DNA of 64,000 bases from Sisyra terminalis (GCA_958496175.1 OY292274.1:70442630-70506629), one strand, 5' to 3'. Positions 46,783-59,385 are shown, numbered from the stretch's first letter. Numbers and translations: made by a program. Notes: generated by a model not told the origin, from the letters alone.

Positions 46783-49172
46783 GTTTAGTGATTTTATTTT
46801 TCACCAAACCATTGCCACCTGTTTTCAATTACAACAAAGAAAGTATATGGTCAATACTTCAAGGAAATGGCAAGTTATGTTTTTGAACGGGAAAGGATAT
46901 TACGTTTATATGAGTATAACGAAAAAGTTTAGTCCTAAAGTATCACGTATATATTTATTTGTACACCTGATAAATTTGTTAAAAATTCAATTTTCTACAC
47001 AAAATTTTCATACAAAAATATATTTTTTTTAGCCATTTTCTTATGAAAATAGATCAACTAATCAAATATATGCTTTGTGTGTATTTAAACGAGAAAAGCT
47101 TGGCTCGAAATTAACATTTGATCAATTGAAAATTGACAATTTTTTTTATATTTTCATCGATCGATTTAAAGTTAAATACAATTGATGGACTTTTCAATAG
47201 ATTTTTTCGGAAAAACCATTGGGAAAATCAAAATTTCTCTTGACAATTCCATAAGATACGTATATTAGACTTGTTTGAAAAATTGAAGTTCCCCCCAAAA
47301 AAATAACCATCTTTATTCATAGGGTTCCAATTTTGATTAATAATATCTAAATTTCTGACTTAATTATTTCTTTTAAACCACCCAATCGATAATAATCTAT
47401 TTGAAATTTTATTTTCCGTAAAGAAAGTTAATTTAAAAGGTATTATTGAAAATAAGTTAGTACAATAGTTAGTGACTTTGTTTTTCACCAAAACCATTGC
47501 CACCTGTTTTCTTTGGTGCGATGCGTCAAAAAACAATTGATAGTCAGTATGAGAATTTGGTGCATCACGCGTCACTAATCTTTGTGTGGAAAACTTTCAA
47601 ATATCTATTGCAATAATTGATCGATTGTTGAAAATTTAATTGAAATTTATTCGCAAGGAATTGATTGATTTTGTGTTTAAAGTTTTTTTGGATTTGCAAC
47701 CAAAATGCAAGTGCAAGTGATGCATGTGAATAGCATTGGCTTATGTAGGGGTTCAATGCAATGTTGGCCAATTACAAAATGCACTTTTTGTGCATTTTAT
47801 TTGAGTATGTATTTAGTTTGGGTCGTTTTTATGAGACTAATATTTTTGATTTTTTTCCAGGACCAATTGCGGTTTTTCTGGTGACAAAATGGACGTGGAA
47901 AACCGAGAATTTCGAGAGGTGTAGGATTTACGGCAGGATCGAGTGGATCATTGGCTAAACTGTAAGTCGTTTTTACTTTGAAAGTTAAGTTAGGATGCCA
48001 ACATTCGTTAGTAAGTTGGAAAGTCTTGAAAATTGAACAATTTAATTCGAATGATCTATGAGATTTACAATGGAAAACATCAAACAAAGATTTCACCATT
48101 TTCCGACTATATTCTAATGAAATTTTGGTTTATCCTAACCTTAATCAAAATACAAAGGTTGATCTTAAAGTAATGATATAAACTAATTTAAAATCGTCGT
48201 AAAAATTTTAAATAACTGTACTTATTTCCTTGTACCCCCAATGGTCGCTAGGAAAAGATTGAGTCCCAACTAATCGAAATTTTCTCAGTTTTTGAGGTTA
48301 AAAAAATTGATTTTTTTCTCTTAATTTATTGAAAATTTATTTAGGGTGCATGATATGACCAAATTTTTACAAATCATTCCCCAAAAGCTTTGCCTTAGGG
48401 GTGAACTGCAATCCGAGTTTTACCCATTTTTTAAAGTAATATTACCCGAAAATTTTTGACTCAATGTTTTCCTATGATTCAAAGAACCACCTGTTGTCTA
48501 CATCTATGGACTTATAGAAGGTCCATTTAAAATATAAGGCATTTTTCTCAAGACAAAATAGTTTTCAAACCAATAAATTTATGCTTCAAAGAAGAGCAAA
48601 GAAATTTAAAAATCATCCCCTTTAAGCGTTTGAATTAGGAGTGATTTTGATCCCGTGTTTGTACCCCTCATTGATAGCAGTATTACCGAAATTTTTTACC
48701 CAATTTTTTCTGGAACGAAGAACCACCTGTTGCCTACATTTATGGATCTATAGAAGGTCCATATAAAATTTAAGGCGTTTTTCCTAAGACAAAATAGTTT
48801 TCAAATCAGAAAAGCAAGGAATTTTAAAAATAATTTCTTGTAAGAAGGCTTAAAAGTGCATCGATTGTGTTTGTTTTTGAACTATTGCCACTTGTTTTCA
48901 GGATGCGAAGCATCAAAAATAATCATTGTTGAATTTGGTGGATCAATTAATTTTTCACTGGGAAAACTCACCAAAAAAATCAAGTGATTGCAATATTTTT
49001 TAATGCAATATCTGTATTGAATTTGCAGTCAAATTGTTTCGAAATTTTGCATAATATTTTTCAACGATCAAAAGCGTAAGTGATGCATAGTGCAGTTCTA
49101 AGTGCAATATTTGTTTGTGAAAAATTGCATTTTTTATAGTCTTCGTAAATTTGTTTGGGTGAATTGATTTAC
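46783..49172 (+). repeat. Segmental duplication, copy 1 (about 2.4 kb)
   Basis: Matches 57012-59385 in the same orientation, offset by about 10.23 kb, with scattered substitutions and small indels. It starts at TTTAGTGATTTTATTTTTCA and ends near the TATAGTCTTCGT text. It contains the exon copy at 47861-47961 and two internal units of about 240 bases that begin AAGAACCACCTGTTG (48483 and 48719). Confidence 0.9.
47861..47961 (+). pseudogene. Duplicated copy of the candidate first coding exon with an in-frame stop
   Basis: Nearly identical to the exon at 58091-58191, with the same acceptor, ATG (47889) and GTAAGT donor. Codon 12 is TAG (47922-47924) where the other copy has CAG, and codon 15 is CGG instead of CTG. 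The copy lies in a 2.4-kb direct duplication. As it stands it cannot supply the same N-terminus, though it could still act as a spliced 5' UTR exon. One reading is that the 58-kb copy is functional and this one is decaying. Confidence 0.6.
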
Positions 49173-49537
49173 AAAAGAGGATAGATTTTTTTTTTGGGTT
49201 TGGATCTTTTACATTGTTGGGGATAAATCTTTAAAAATTTGGTATTTATAATAAAGAACTTCAAACGAAGATTCCATACGTTTCTGACTATATTCACGGA
49301 AAATTTGTAGTTCCATTAAAATTTATAAGAAAGTTATAATATACATGACAATGGTTTTGAGGCTTTTTTTGTATTTTTTTTTTTCGTTAAAGTAACGAAA
49401 AATGATTTATTTTACCCTCAGGCCAAATATTTAATTTTATAATTGTATTTTTTTAATTAAATCAATAGATGGCACCACCGTATACTCTTTGAAAAGCTAT
49501 GCTTTTCCCATACTTTCTGTTCACCAATTTTTAAAGT

Positions 49538-50280
49538 TTAAGGGTGGATCACTGTCAGAAAAAAAAAAATCGATTTTTTTCTCCATAAATGTCTTCTTAT
49601 AACATTCAAGAATAACGTGTTCAAAGGATTGGAATAACTGACTTATGTATTTTCACTGGTAAAAATTGAATAAATTGATAATAACATAAAAAAAATATCT
49701 TAAAAAAACTTTAAATGCGTTTTTCTCGAAATCAACTTTTTAAAACTGGGAGACAAGATTTCTCAGAAACTATTCGACGGATTGACTTGAAACTAGAGAG
49801 TGTTATAGTTCAACACGTCTTCGTGGTACTGAACCTCTGAAATTGGCCAAAACTCCCCCCCCCCCCCCCCCCTCAAAGTGGGAGAGGGGGAAAGGTCCCA
49901 AAAAAAAGGTCGTTTTTTGTGAACTTTTTTTTCAAAGTCGCGCCATTTTGTGAACTTTCAACTTTTTTCGGATTTTCGAGGTTCAGTACCAAAAAGACGC
50001 ATTACCAAAACCTACATTCTTTGGAAAATCATGATCCGACTTCCGGTTTCCGAGAAAACTTGTCTCCCGTTTGCCTCCTCATTTTTGACGATCCTTTTTC
50101 AAAGCGCTGTAAAAGGGGGACGAGGGGAGGGTGACATATCAGGGCAAATAAAAAAAATAGTTTAGTACTTCAACTTTTACATGCCGAAGACCGTTTTTTA
50201 ATATCTCTAAAGAAAAAAAAATGGCAGCAGTTTTAAAAAAGTCATTTTTTTTTTATGTTCTGACGGTGATCCACCCTTAA
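49538..50280. mobile_element. Complete MITE flanked by TTAA
   Basis: Starts TTAA then GGGTGGATCACTGTCAGAA and ends TTCTGACGGTGATCCACCC then TTAA (743 bases). TTAA on both sides would fit a piggyBac-type target, though the termini are palindromic there, so the true target site is ambiguous. Contains a poly-C run at about 49855-49873. Confidence 0.75.
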
Positions 50281-51339
50281 ATCCAAAACTTTGCTTCATA
50301 TAACATTGTTCCCAAAAGATCAAACTTTAAAACACCAATTTTCACCAGTTGCTCTCGACTAAGTTTGTGTCTCACGCTTTCTAAAGCAAAAAAAAAAAAC
50401 TTTTTTTTTGTAACTAAACTTTTTATTCGTCTCAAAGTCCAGACGTTGTCTATTTTTTGTGCCTCTCTCTATTCCAAACTCGAATAATTGATCGAGATAA
50501 AGCGGGAGACAAATATACGATTGGCAAAGATAACATAGAGTTGTAATAATTTGCAATTTATTTATTTTGATTTTTTTTTTCTTTCTTTTTGGAAATATTG
50601 TTTTAGCGATTGAGATGGAGAGAGAGATAAAGATTTATATTTTATGGCCATAGAATGAACGGTTTCGTGGTTCACGTTCGATAATAATTATTATTATTGT
50701 TTTTCGCGTTTATCGTCGTTTAACATTGAGGTCGTTTGAAGACGAATAAAAAAAAAAACCAAACTAAAACCGATTTGAATAAATTCAACTAAAATTGGAA
50801 GATAGTTTTTTGTTGAATTGAGACATAAATTTTATTTTGAACAGTATCGATTTTAATTTCTGATTTAATTCTGCCAAATTTTTGCAATGCAAGAAACTTA
50901 CATTGTTGCACTTTACCACTTTACGAAGAACTAGTCAATCTTTTTGTTTTACGTTTATTTTTTAAATATGCACTATTAATATGTGCTAAAATTTTGGTAT
51001 AATATCGAGGAATGTGTTATTATTCAATTACTATATATTGGCTGATTTAAAAGTCTGTTTCCACTAAATTTTCAACGCAAATTGTTTAAAAGAAGGTTCT
51101 AAGCTTCTGAGAGTGGAAAATTCTCTTTACTCAACTTTAAACTTTGGAAAACTAAAATTGGAACATCTTAAAACATTTGCACTATAGTTAGTGAAACTCA
51201 AAAGAAAAAAACAAAGAGGGGGGACAGGGGGGGATCAATTAATTATCTCTGTAACTTTCAATTCCGTTTTTTCTTGGGAAATACTTCAAAAAGCAAATTT
51301 TTCTGTTATTGACATTGCATTGAAGTTTAAAGTTTTTTT
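50281..51339. other. Non-coding stretch between the MITE and the CRE-rich block
   Basis: Unique sequence with a few CpGs near 50440-50530 and 50650-50740 and an ATTATTATTATTG run. No gene seen. Confidence 0.4.
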
Positions 51340-53840
51340 TATTTTATATATCATCAGGTTAAAGAGAATAGAATCTAAATTTTCCGTTGGCTCATACTTG
51401 CAACTTCATTCGCCTGGCATTTGGCCTAGCAACAGTGAAACATTCGCAGAAAAAAATCGCTGATTTTTTTTTTACGTTTTGAAAGAACTACTTGAAAGTA
51501 AAATTTTTGTAACCACAGTGACGTCATAAGGGTTATACATATTATTATATTTTTATTCACAAGTTGTATATTTAAATGCCAGAAAAGAAAAAGAGTGGGA
51601 GGAAGTTAACTTGTCCCTACAATTTACAAAAAAATTATTTCCTTTTCAAAAACCACATTTTCTTTGGAAAAGTATTTAATTGAAGTTTAAATTTAAATAG
51701 ATTTGAAGGTAAATGCAATAGTTCTATTACTCGCAACTTAATTTGAGTGGCACATGATCTATCGACTATTTAAACTTCAAAATCAATACTAAATCAATTC
51801 CAAAAGAATTACACTTGATTTACCATAGTGACGTCATTAAGGTCATATTAAAAGTTCGATTATAATTCGCAAATTTTACATTTTCATCAGTCAGAATCCG
51901 GAGTATGGTGGTGAGAGAAGGGGCAATTTAATTGGTCCCTATAATTTATGAAAAGGTTTTCCCAGAAAAATATCTTAAAAAAAAACAAATTTTCTTAGGT
52001 AAAACTTGTAATTGAAGTTTAAATTTTAAATAGATTAGATTGTAAATTTTCTTTTGCCTTACCCTTGCAGCTAAATCAGCTTGTCATATACTTAACCAAT
52101 ATAATGTTGCAAAAAAAATTACAATTTAAAAAGTGGAATAAATCCCGGTTTATTCATGCAGTGACGTCATTAGGGTTATAACATTTATCAAATGTGCCAA
52201 TTTTTATTTGACACTATTTTCTGAAGACTGCAAGGTGAAGGATAATTGATGAAATTTAAATTCAAATCGATTAAAGAGTTAATATTCTGTTGGCTTATAC
52301 TTGAAACTTCATTTGAGTGGCATGTTCTCATACAGGCATTAGTAAATTTGTAGAAGAAAAAATTCTTAAAGTTTTTAAACTTTGAAGGCAAAACTATATC
52401 AATTCCGAAAGTTACCACAGTGACGTCATTATTGGTATATTTTTTATTGTTATTTATTAAGAAAGGGGAAAAAAAGAAAGGGGTTTGGGGGCAGGGGGAG
52501 GTTGATTTATTGTCACTACAACTTATAAAAAAAGGTTTTCCTCAAAAAAATATTTTTAAAAACCAAATTTTCACAGGTAAAACATTTAATTGGACATTAA
52601 AGTTAAAACGAGTAAAGTTTTAATTTTGAATTTAGAAAAGAAAAAAACAAATCGACTTTAACCAAGTAAAATTATGTACATCATTTGATTGTTAGAGTTG
52701 AAGTTTTAGAAAATTGGATAAAATTTAAATTTCTTTCATTTTTTTTTTTCGGGGCAAATTCGTTTGATAGGCTCGTTATTACCACTGTAAGCTGATCAGT
52801 AAATTGCTCTGCTGTGCGGGGGGAGGGGGGTGGATTGGGGGAAAAATATTTTTTTTTTAAAGGCAAAGATTATTTTTTTGTCAAGAGATTCGAGAAAAAT
52901 AAGTAATGGTCGATTTGATGACAAGAGGGCAAATTTTCTGTTGCCTTACCCTTGCAGCTACATCAGCCTGCCACCAGTACAAATGTTCCATTTTTTTTTT
53001 TAAAATTCTAAAAGTGGAATTAATCCCGGTTTATCCACTGCGTGACGTCATTATTGTTACAACATTTAAGTGTCAAGTGTGTCTATTTTTATTTTATAGT
53101 ATTTTCTGACGACTGCAAGGGGAAGGATAGTTGAGAAGTAAAGTGGAAATAATTTGGGCTAATTGTGTTAAAATTTGTTTTGAAAAAGATTAATTTTATT
53201 GCAATAGAACATTCAGTTAAGTTCTACTGATAAATACTCGCGACTTCATTCACGTGGCATGTGGTCTAGCAATTTCAAACGAAAAAGTTTTAGCAAAAGT
53301 TTTCTAAACGAAAAAAAAAGAAGATTTTAATTGAATAAAAGTCTAGTTTATCACGATGACGTCATTAGTTATTAGATATATCAATTTTCATTTGTTTTAA
53401 TTGAGTTAACAAATGAAATGGATTTGGAAAAAAAATTTCTCCTTCAAAAAAAAAACACAAACAATTTTAGTTTTTGGCTATTTCGACCATGGAAATATCT
53501 TGCTATAGTTGATCTCAGTCCTGGATTTACTGTTCAAAGGGTTGCACTTAATTGGGTGGATAAGGGTGAGGGGATTTACAACTTAAAGTTTAATATTTTA
53601 AAATCAAAGGGAAAGTCAAAAAATATACTTTTTGTTAGAGGTTCGATCAATACAATTGTTGATTTAAGGGGCACACCCTTAAAAGGCAGGGTGGGGAAAC
53701 TTGTTTTTATTGAATCGTAATTATTGAAAACTTGATTTTAAAAATGATTTAATAAAAGAAATAGATAATATTTTTTTTTTAGATCGTCCAAAGGACCTCA
53801 ATTTGATAGATGCGGAATTTTAGTTTGTTCAGAAAAAGTG
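51340..53840 (+). repeat. CRE-dotted diverged repeat block, copy 2
   Basis: Direct partner of 39117-41140, with extra diverged units at its left end (51340-51900). TGACGTCA occurs at 51519, 51829, 52162, 52421, 53043 and 53357. The GGGGGGAGGGGGGTGGATTG stretch (about 52819) is also at about 40144. Confidence 0.85.
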
Positions 53841-54204
53841 GTTTAATTTTTGAAGGGAAGACTACAATATTTGGAAGTAAATTATTTATGGATTATGATG
53901 TTTTATGTTTAGGTGGTATTTTTTTTATTTAAACCAGTGTTTTCCACTTTTTTTATTTATTCACTGCCCCATTTATTTATATTTATTATATTATATTTAT
54001 TTATCTATAAAACTTGTTTAATTTCTTGGGTATCCCAAAATAAGCAAATTTTTATTATCAGATTTTCTTATTGTTTTCAAATCAACCCTTATCAATAAAA
54101 TTGTGTAACTATATATGTACTGAAATTTCCAGGACTTTCGCCAAACTTTTAATTATTGAAAATTCAATTAAGTCTCTTGAATATTTACTGTAGTTGAAGG
54201 CAAA

Positions 54205-54573
54205 TTAAAAGGAATCGAAATTTGAAAAGTTGTAAAATTCGTGCTTAATAACTTCTTTGAAATTTGAAAAAAACTCTTTTAGTAGATAGAGCATTTGAAG
54301 TTTATTGTTGGCGATAAAACTTTTCGTTCGCAGCACTTGCGATTGTTGAAAGTTTTGAAATAACTTGAAATAATTTGCAAGTTCTTTCCGCCGTGAATTG
54401 AGATACGAATGAATTATTTTGCATGCTTTGTTTTCACTTGATTCACGACCAAGTTCACCACACCTCATGGTCAAGGCAATTGGGCCATTTTTATTTGCCA
54501 AGATTTTATTTAGACATTCTGCAAACGTGTTATCAGATGCATTCGATATTCGGCCACTTGCAATTGTTGCCAT
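54205..54573 (-). CDS. Unrecognised 122-codon open reading frame
   Basis: A frame from ATG (54573) to a stop at 54205, in one of the few stretches of this region without a visible repeat. It begins MATIASGRISNASDN and has a mixed, fairly ordinary composition (Lys, Asn, Phe, Leu, Ser) rather than homopolymer translation. A TATATA sequence near 54750 lies about 175 bases upstream on the minus strand, and TTTATT strings (AATAAA on the minus strand) lie near 53990-54010. That layout would suit a small intronless gene. No domain, signal peptide or membrane segment is evident and I recognise no family. A chance frame in non-coding DNA is also quite possible. Confidence 0.25.
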   Translation of the reverse strand: MATIASGRISNASDNTFAECLNKILANKNGPIALTMRCGELGRESSENKACKIIHSYLNSRRKELANYFKLFQNFQQSQVLRTKSFIANNKLQMLYLLKEFFSNFKEVIKHEFYNFSNFDSF

Positions 54574-55207
54574 ATCGTTTACAATTTACAATTGACATTT
54601 TGATTAAAGCAATTTAATTTTAGGTGCATTGGAAAACTCTTTTTTCGCGGCGCCACTGAAAATCCCAACTTCCGTGTTGCAACCTTGAGCGATTATTTTA
54701 TTGCCCACGAAAAACGTTAAAGTTTTTTTTTTTTTCTGAATTATTAACGTTATATAAGCGGAGCGTAAATCTCAAAATGTAATTTACAATCAATTTCGTG
54801 TCAGCTTTGACTTCTTTAATGTCCCATCTTTTTTGTTTTATATTTTTTCGAAAAAAAAAAAGAAGAAGAAGATGTTTTTTCGGTCGTAAATCACGACCGT
54901 AATGATATTCTCGCATAAGTATATAGTGAGCAAGTGCTACGAGAGAAATTCGTGAAATTTATGGAGAGGCTTTGGCGTTTTATAATTTTTCGCGGTGGAT
55001 TAAATCGCAGAAGTGTTTATGGCTTTGATCAATCAAAAATTTATAAACATCCCGACCATAATGTCCATATTGTAATGGCCGTTTTATTAGTTATGATTTC
55101 CTGCGGAAGAAAATGAAATGGTGCAACAATTGGCATCTCTATAGGGTCTTTAAACGTCGAATATTCAACTTGAAAAAAAAACATCATTTAAAAATTTGAT
55201 CAGAAAA

Positions 55208-56936
55208 CTAGCTGATACCCGCGACTTCGTCTGCGTAACGTTATTTTTCTTATATCTCTTACGAAAAATATAATCATACTTAAAAGCACTTCACTATTGA
55301 AAAAGATACATTTATTAAACTGTTACTAAGAATAAAATAGTTGCATATAATGATCAATTAATTTTCAAAAAATATTTATAAATATCTAAAAAGAGTATGT
55401 TCAATTGCTTATACCTACGGTAGGTATACCTCAAGGTTTATAAATTACACAGGTTGCCCCATTAGAAAAAAAATTGACGTCATACGAAGAATTTTGAACT
55501 TTGAATCAGTCTGAAAATATATACGAATTTCTTCTGGATACGTCACGTATCGCATAAGGCCACCTGTGTATTTTATAAACCTTGGGTATACCTACCGTGA
55601 ACCAAATAATTCGTAAATCAATCAGCATCTATAAATAAATATAAAATATCGCCAAGTTCAATAAATTCGGTCTTAATTATGGCCAAAAAAAAGTCGAAAG
55701 TTATTGAAATACTCGCGTCAAAATAACCCCATCTCCCTTTTTCAATTCCCAAATGAACCTTTTTCCAAAAACTATAACTCTAATGCACTGTACAAAACAA
55801 CCGCGAAATTGAAATTTGTACAATGGCACGAAACCCAGTTCTTCCATAATCATGTACAACCATTGTGGATCTTTAAACTTATTATTAAAATATCTGAACT
55901 TCAACTATATAATTAAACCATATTGGTTAGTCCAGAGTTCACCATACACGATTTGGCGTACGCCTTTTGTTCTGGAAGAGGATTTTAAATTTCTTTTATC
56001 ATTATGATGATATGATTATTTATTATTTATCATTATGATGATTTCTGGCTGGAGTTGCGAACTTTTTTCGTGATCCCTTTCACGCACTTGCAAATAAAAG
56101 ATATTGTCCTCCTCCCCCCCGAGAAAAAATCTTGAATCCACCCTTGTCTGTTAAGGTAGGAATTTTCAAAAAAAAACTTATCACATGCTTACTTCCTATA
56201 AAGAATACATCGAATATTAAAATTTCATCAGTCAGATGGGATATATAATTACACGGTTTTAAAAACGTATTTACTTTAAGCTTTATTCCTATTATTATTA
56301 TTACTATTAAATTTTTTTCGATAATATTTCCTTACTGAGCAACCCTAAGGATCTATTTACAACAATTACGTAAAAAAAAAGTTTACTGCCAGGTTATTAT
56401 CTATAAAAACATTTATATTTCAAAATGGCAATTTTTTGTACTTTAAATTAAATTACTGTGCTTTTTATTAGTTCAACTAAAAATATTAACGCAGATCATT
56501 TTTTAACTTTTAAATACCTTTCCAATGATATACAACTCGCCTGTCTAAAGTAAAATTAATTTTTCATCCCTTAGTTTTTACGTAGGGGGTACATTCCCTT
56601 ATTGTTTTTAAAGGAATGATTGGTAGCCTAAGGTGTGTAGGTAATTGTGTTGTATCTTAATATAAAGTTTCATTAAATTCGGATGTTCCGTTCTTTAGTC
56701 AAATCACCAGCCTACGTGATGTAAGAAAGTTTTTTGGTAATTTTTTCACACATTATTGGAGTTTTAGTATGGATCCCTAATTTTTTTGAAAATTTAATAT
56801 AACCTATGTTTACCGAAAATAGTGTAGCTTCCCAACAGTGAAAGAATTTTTCAAATCGGTCAAGTAGTTTCGGAGCCTATTCAAAGCAAACAAACAATCA
56901 AATCTTTCCTCTTTATAATAATAGATAATAGAAAGA
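55208..56936 (+). mobile_element. Old arthropod interspersed repeat
   Basis: The left end AACTAGCTGATACCCGCGAC, then TTCGTCTGCG, and the right end TCAAATCGGTCAAGTAGTTT, then CGGAGCC and CTTTCCTCTTTATAATAATA, are the hallmarks of a repeat common in insect genomes. I recognise the ends but not a firm class. The interior is eroded and contains a smaller inserted MITE. Confidence 0.65.
55417..55598. mobile_element. MITE nested in the older repeat
   Basis: Terminal inverted repeats of about 40 bases: ACGGTAGGTATACCTCAAGG, then TTTATAAATTACACAGGT, against the complement ending CCTACCGT. Length 182 bases. Confidence 0.7.
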
Positions 56937-57011
56937 TCAAAACAAGAAATTGATGGTCAAAGTTTTAGTTTACATCGTCAAAATAATGCAAAATATCCAA
57001 GCTTAAAAGTT

Positions 57012-59385
57012 TTTAGTGATTTTATTTTTCACCAAACCGTTGCCACCTGTTTTCAACTACCACAAAGAAAGTATATGGTCAATACTTCAAGGAAATGGCA
57101 AGTTATGTATCTGAACGGGAAAGGATATTACTTTGACATGAGTATAGTTAAAAAATTTAGTCCTAAAGTTTCGAGTATACATTTATTTATACACCAGATA
57201 AATTTGTTAAAAATTCAATTTTCTACACAAAGTTTTCCCCAAAAAAATATAAATTTTCTTATCCATTTTCTTATGAAAATGGATCAAATAATCAAATAAA
57301 TGCTTAGTGTGTATCTAAATGAGAAGAGCTTGGCTCGAAATTATAATTTGATCAATTGAAATTGACAATTTTTTTTATCTTTTCATCGATCGATTTAAAG
57401 TTGAATACAATTGATGGACTTTTCAATAGATTTTTTCGGAAAAACCATAGGGAAAATCAAAATTTCTACTGACAATTCCATAAGATATGTATATTAGACT
57501 TGTTTGAAAAATTGAAGTTCCCCCCAAAAAAAATAACCATTTTTATCCATAAGGTTCCAATTTTGATTAATAATATCTAAATTTCTGACATAATTATTTC
57601 TTTTAAACCACCAAATCGATAATAATCTATTGGAAATTTTATTTTTCGTAAAAAGAGTTAATTTAAAAGGTATTATTGAAAATAAGTTAGTACAAAAGTT
57701 AGTGACTTTGTTTTTCACCAAAACCATTGCCACCTGTTTTTTTTAGCGCGATGCGTCCAAAAACAATTGATAGTCAGTATCAGAATTTGGTGCATCACGC
57801 GTCACTAATCTTTGTGTGGAAAACTTTCAAATATCTATTGCAATAATTGATCGATTGTTGAATATTTAATTGGAATTCAATCGAAAGGAATTGATTGATT
57901 TTGTGTTTAAAGTTTTTTTGGATGTGCAACCAAAATGCAAGTGCAAGTGATGCATGTGAATAGCATTGGCTTATGTAGGGGTTCAATGCAATGTTGGCCA
58001 ATTACAAAATGCACTTTTTGTGCATTTCATTTGAGTATGTATTTGGTTTGGGTCGTTTTTATGTGACTAATATTTTTGATTTTTTTCCAGGACCAATTGC
58101 GGTTTTTCTGGTGACAAAATGGACGTGGAAAATCGAGAATTTCGAGAGGTGCAGGATTTACTGCAGGATCGAGTGGATCATTGGCTAAACTGTAAGTCGT
58201 TTTTACTCTCAAAGTTAAGTTAGGATGCCAACATTGGTTAGTAAGTTGGAAAGGCATGAAAATTGAATAATTTAATTCGAATGATCTATGAGATTTACAA
58301 TGGAAAACATCAAACAAAGATCTCACCATTTTCCGACTATATTCTAATGAAATTTTGGTTTATCCTAACCTTAATCAAAATACAAAGGTTGATCTAAAAG
58401 TAATAATTTAAACTAATTTAAAATCATCGTAAAAGTTTTCAAATAACTATAGTTATATCCTTGTACCCCCAATGGTCGCTAGGAAAAGATTGAGTCCCAA
58501 CTAATCGGAATTTTCTCAGTTTTTGAGGTTAAAAAAATTGATTTTTTCTGTTTATTTATTGAAAATTTATTTAGGGTGCATGATATGACCAAATTTTTTC
58601 AAATCATTCCCCAAAAGCTTTGCTTTAGGGGTGAACTTCAGTTCGAGTTTTACCCATTTTTTAAAATAGTATTACCGAAAAATTTTTGACTCAATGTTTT
58701 CTTATGATACAAAGAACCACCTGTTGCCTACATTTATAGATCTATAGAAGGTCCATATAAAATTTAAGGCAATTTTCTTAAGACAAAATAGTTTCCAAAC
58801 CAATGCAATTATACTTCAAAGAAGAGCAAAAAAATTTAAAAATCATCCCCTTTAAACGTTTGATTTAGAAGTGAATTCATCCCGTGTTTGTACCCCTCAT
58901 TGATAGCAGTATTCCCGAAATTTTTTACCCAATTTTTTCTGGAACGAAGAACCACCTGTTGTTTACATTGATGGACATATAGAAGGTCCATATAAAATTT
59001 ATGGTAATTTTCTTAAGACACAATAGTTTTCAAATCAATGAAGTTATACTTCAAAGAAAAGCAAGGAATTTTAAAATTAATTTATTGAAAGAAAGCATAA
59101 AAGTGCATCGCTTTGGATTGCTTGTTTAGTGACTTAATTTTGCACTGAACTATTGCCAAATGTTTTCGGGATGCGAAGCATCAAAAACTAAGGGATAATC
59201 ATTGATGAATTTGGTGCATTATTATTAATTTTTCATTGGGAAAAATCGAGGGGTTGCAATATCTTTTAATACAATAACTGCATTGAATTTAAAAGCTTTA
59301 ATTTGTGCAGCTTTAAGTGCAGTTTTAGTTATAGAAAAATTTCATTTTTTATAGTCTTCGTTAAAGAATTTGGGTGAATTGATGT
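57012..59385 (+). repeat. Segmental duplication, copy 2 (about 2.4 kb)
   Basis: Direct partner of 46783-49172, carrying the intact exon at 58091-58191. The two internal 240-base units recur here (ACCACCTGTT at 58716 and 58951). Between the two copies lie the CRE-rich array, the unrecognised minus-strand frame and an old interspersed repeat, so this is not a simple tandem pair. Confidence 0.9.
58091..58191 (+). CDS. Candidate first coding exon of a gene running off the right edge (possibly PGM2-like phosphopentomutase)
   Basis: The exon is bounded by a TTTTTTTCCAG acceptor (ends 58090) and an AACT|GTAAGT donor (58192). The ATG at 58119 sits in GACAAAATGG, close to the insect optimum. Twenty-four codons follow (MDVENREFREVQDLLQ..., ending VDHWLN) plus one extra T, so the exon ends in phase 1. 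If the next exon starts GG, the junction makes WLNW. That resembles the N-terminus of PGM2-family phosphoglucomutase/phosphopentomutase, where a WLxWDKN motif sits near the start. This is an inference from a short peptide. No following exon is found up to 64000, so the intron would exceed 5.8 kb. The acceptor implies an upstream 5' UTR exon. A mutated duplicate lies at 47861-47961. Confidence 0.5.

Noticed and set aside
53418..53720. 100-codon plus-strand frame in the CRE-rich block
   Set aside because: The matching repeat at about 40.8-41.0 kb does not keep this frame, so it is a chance opening in repeat DNA.
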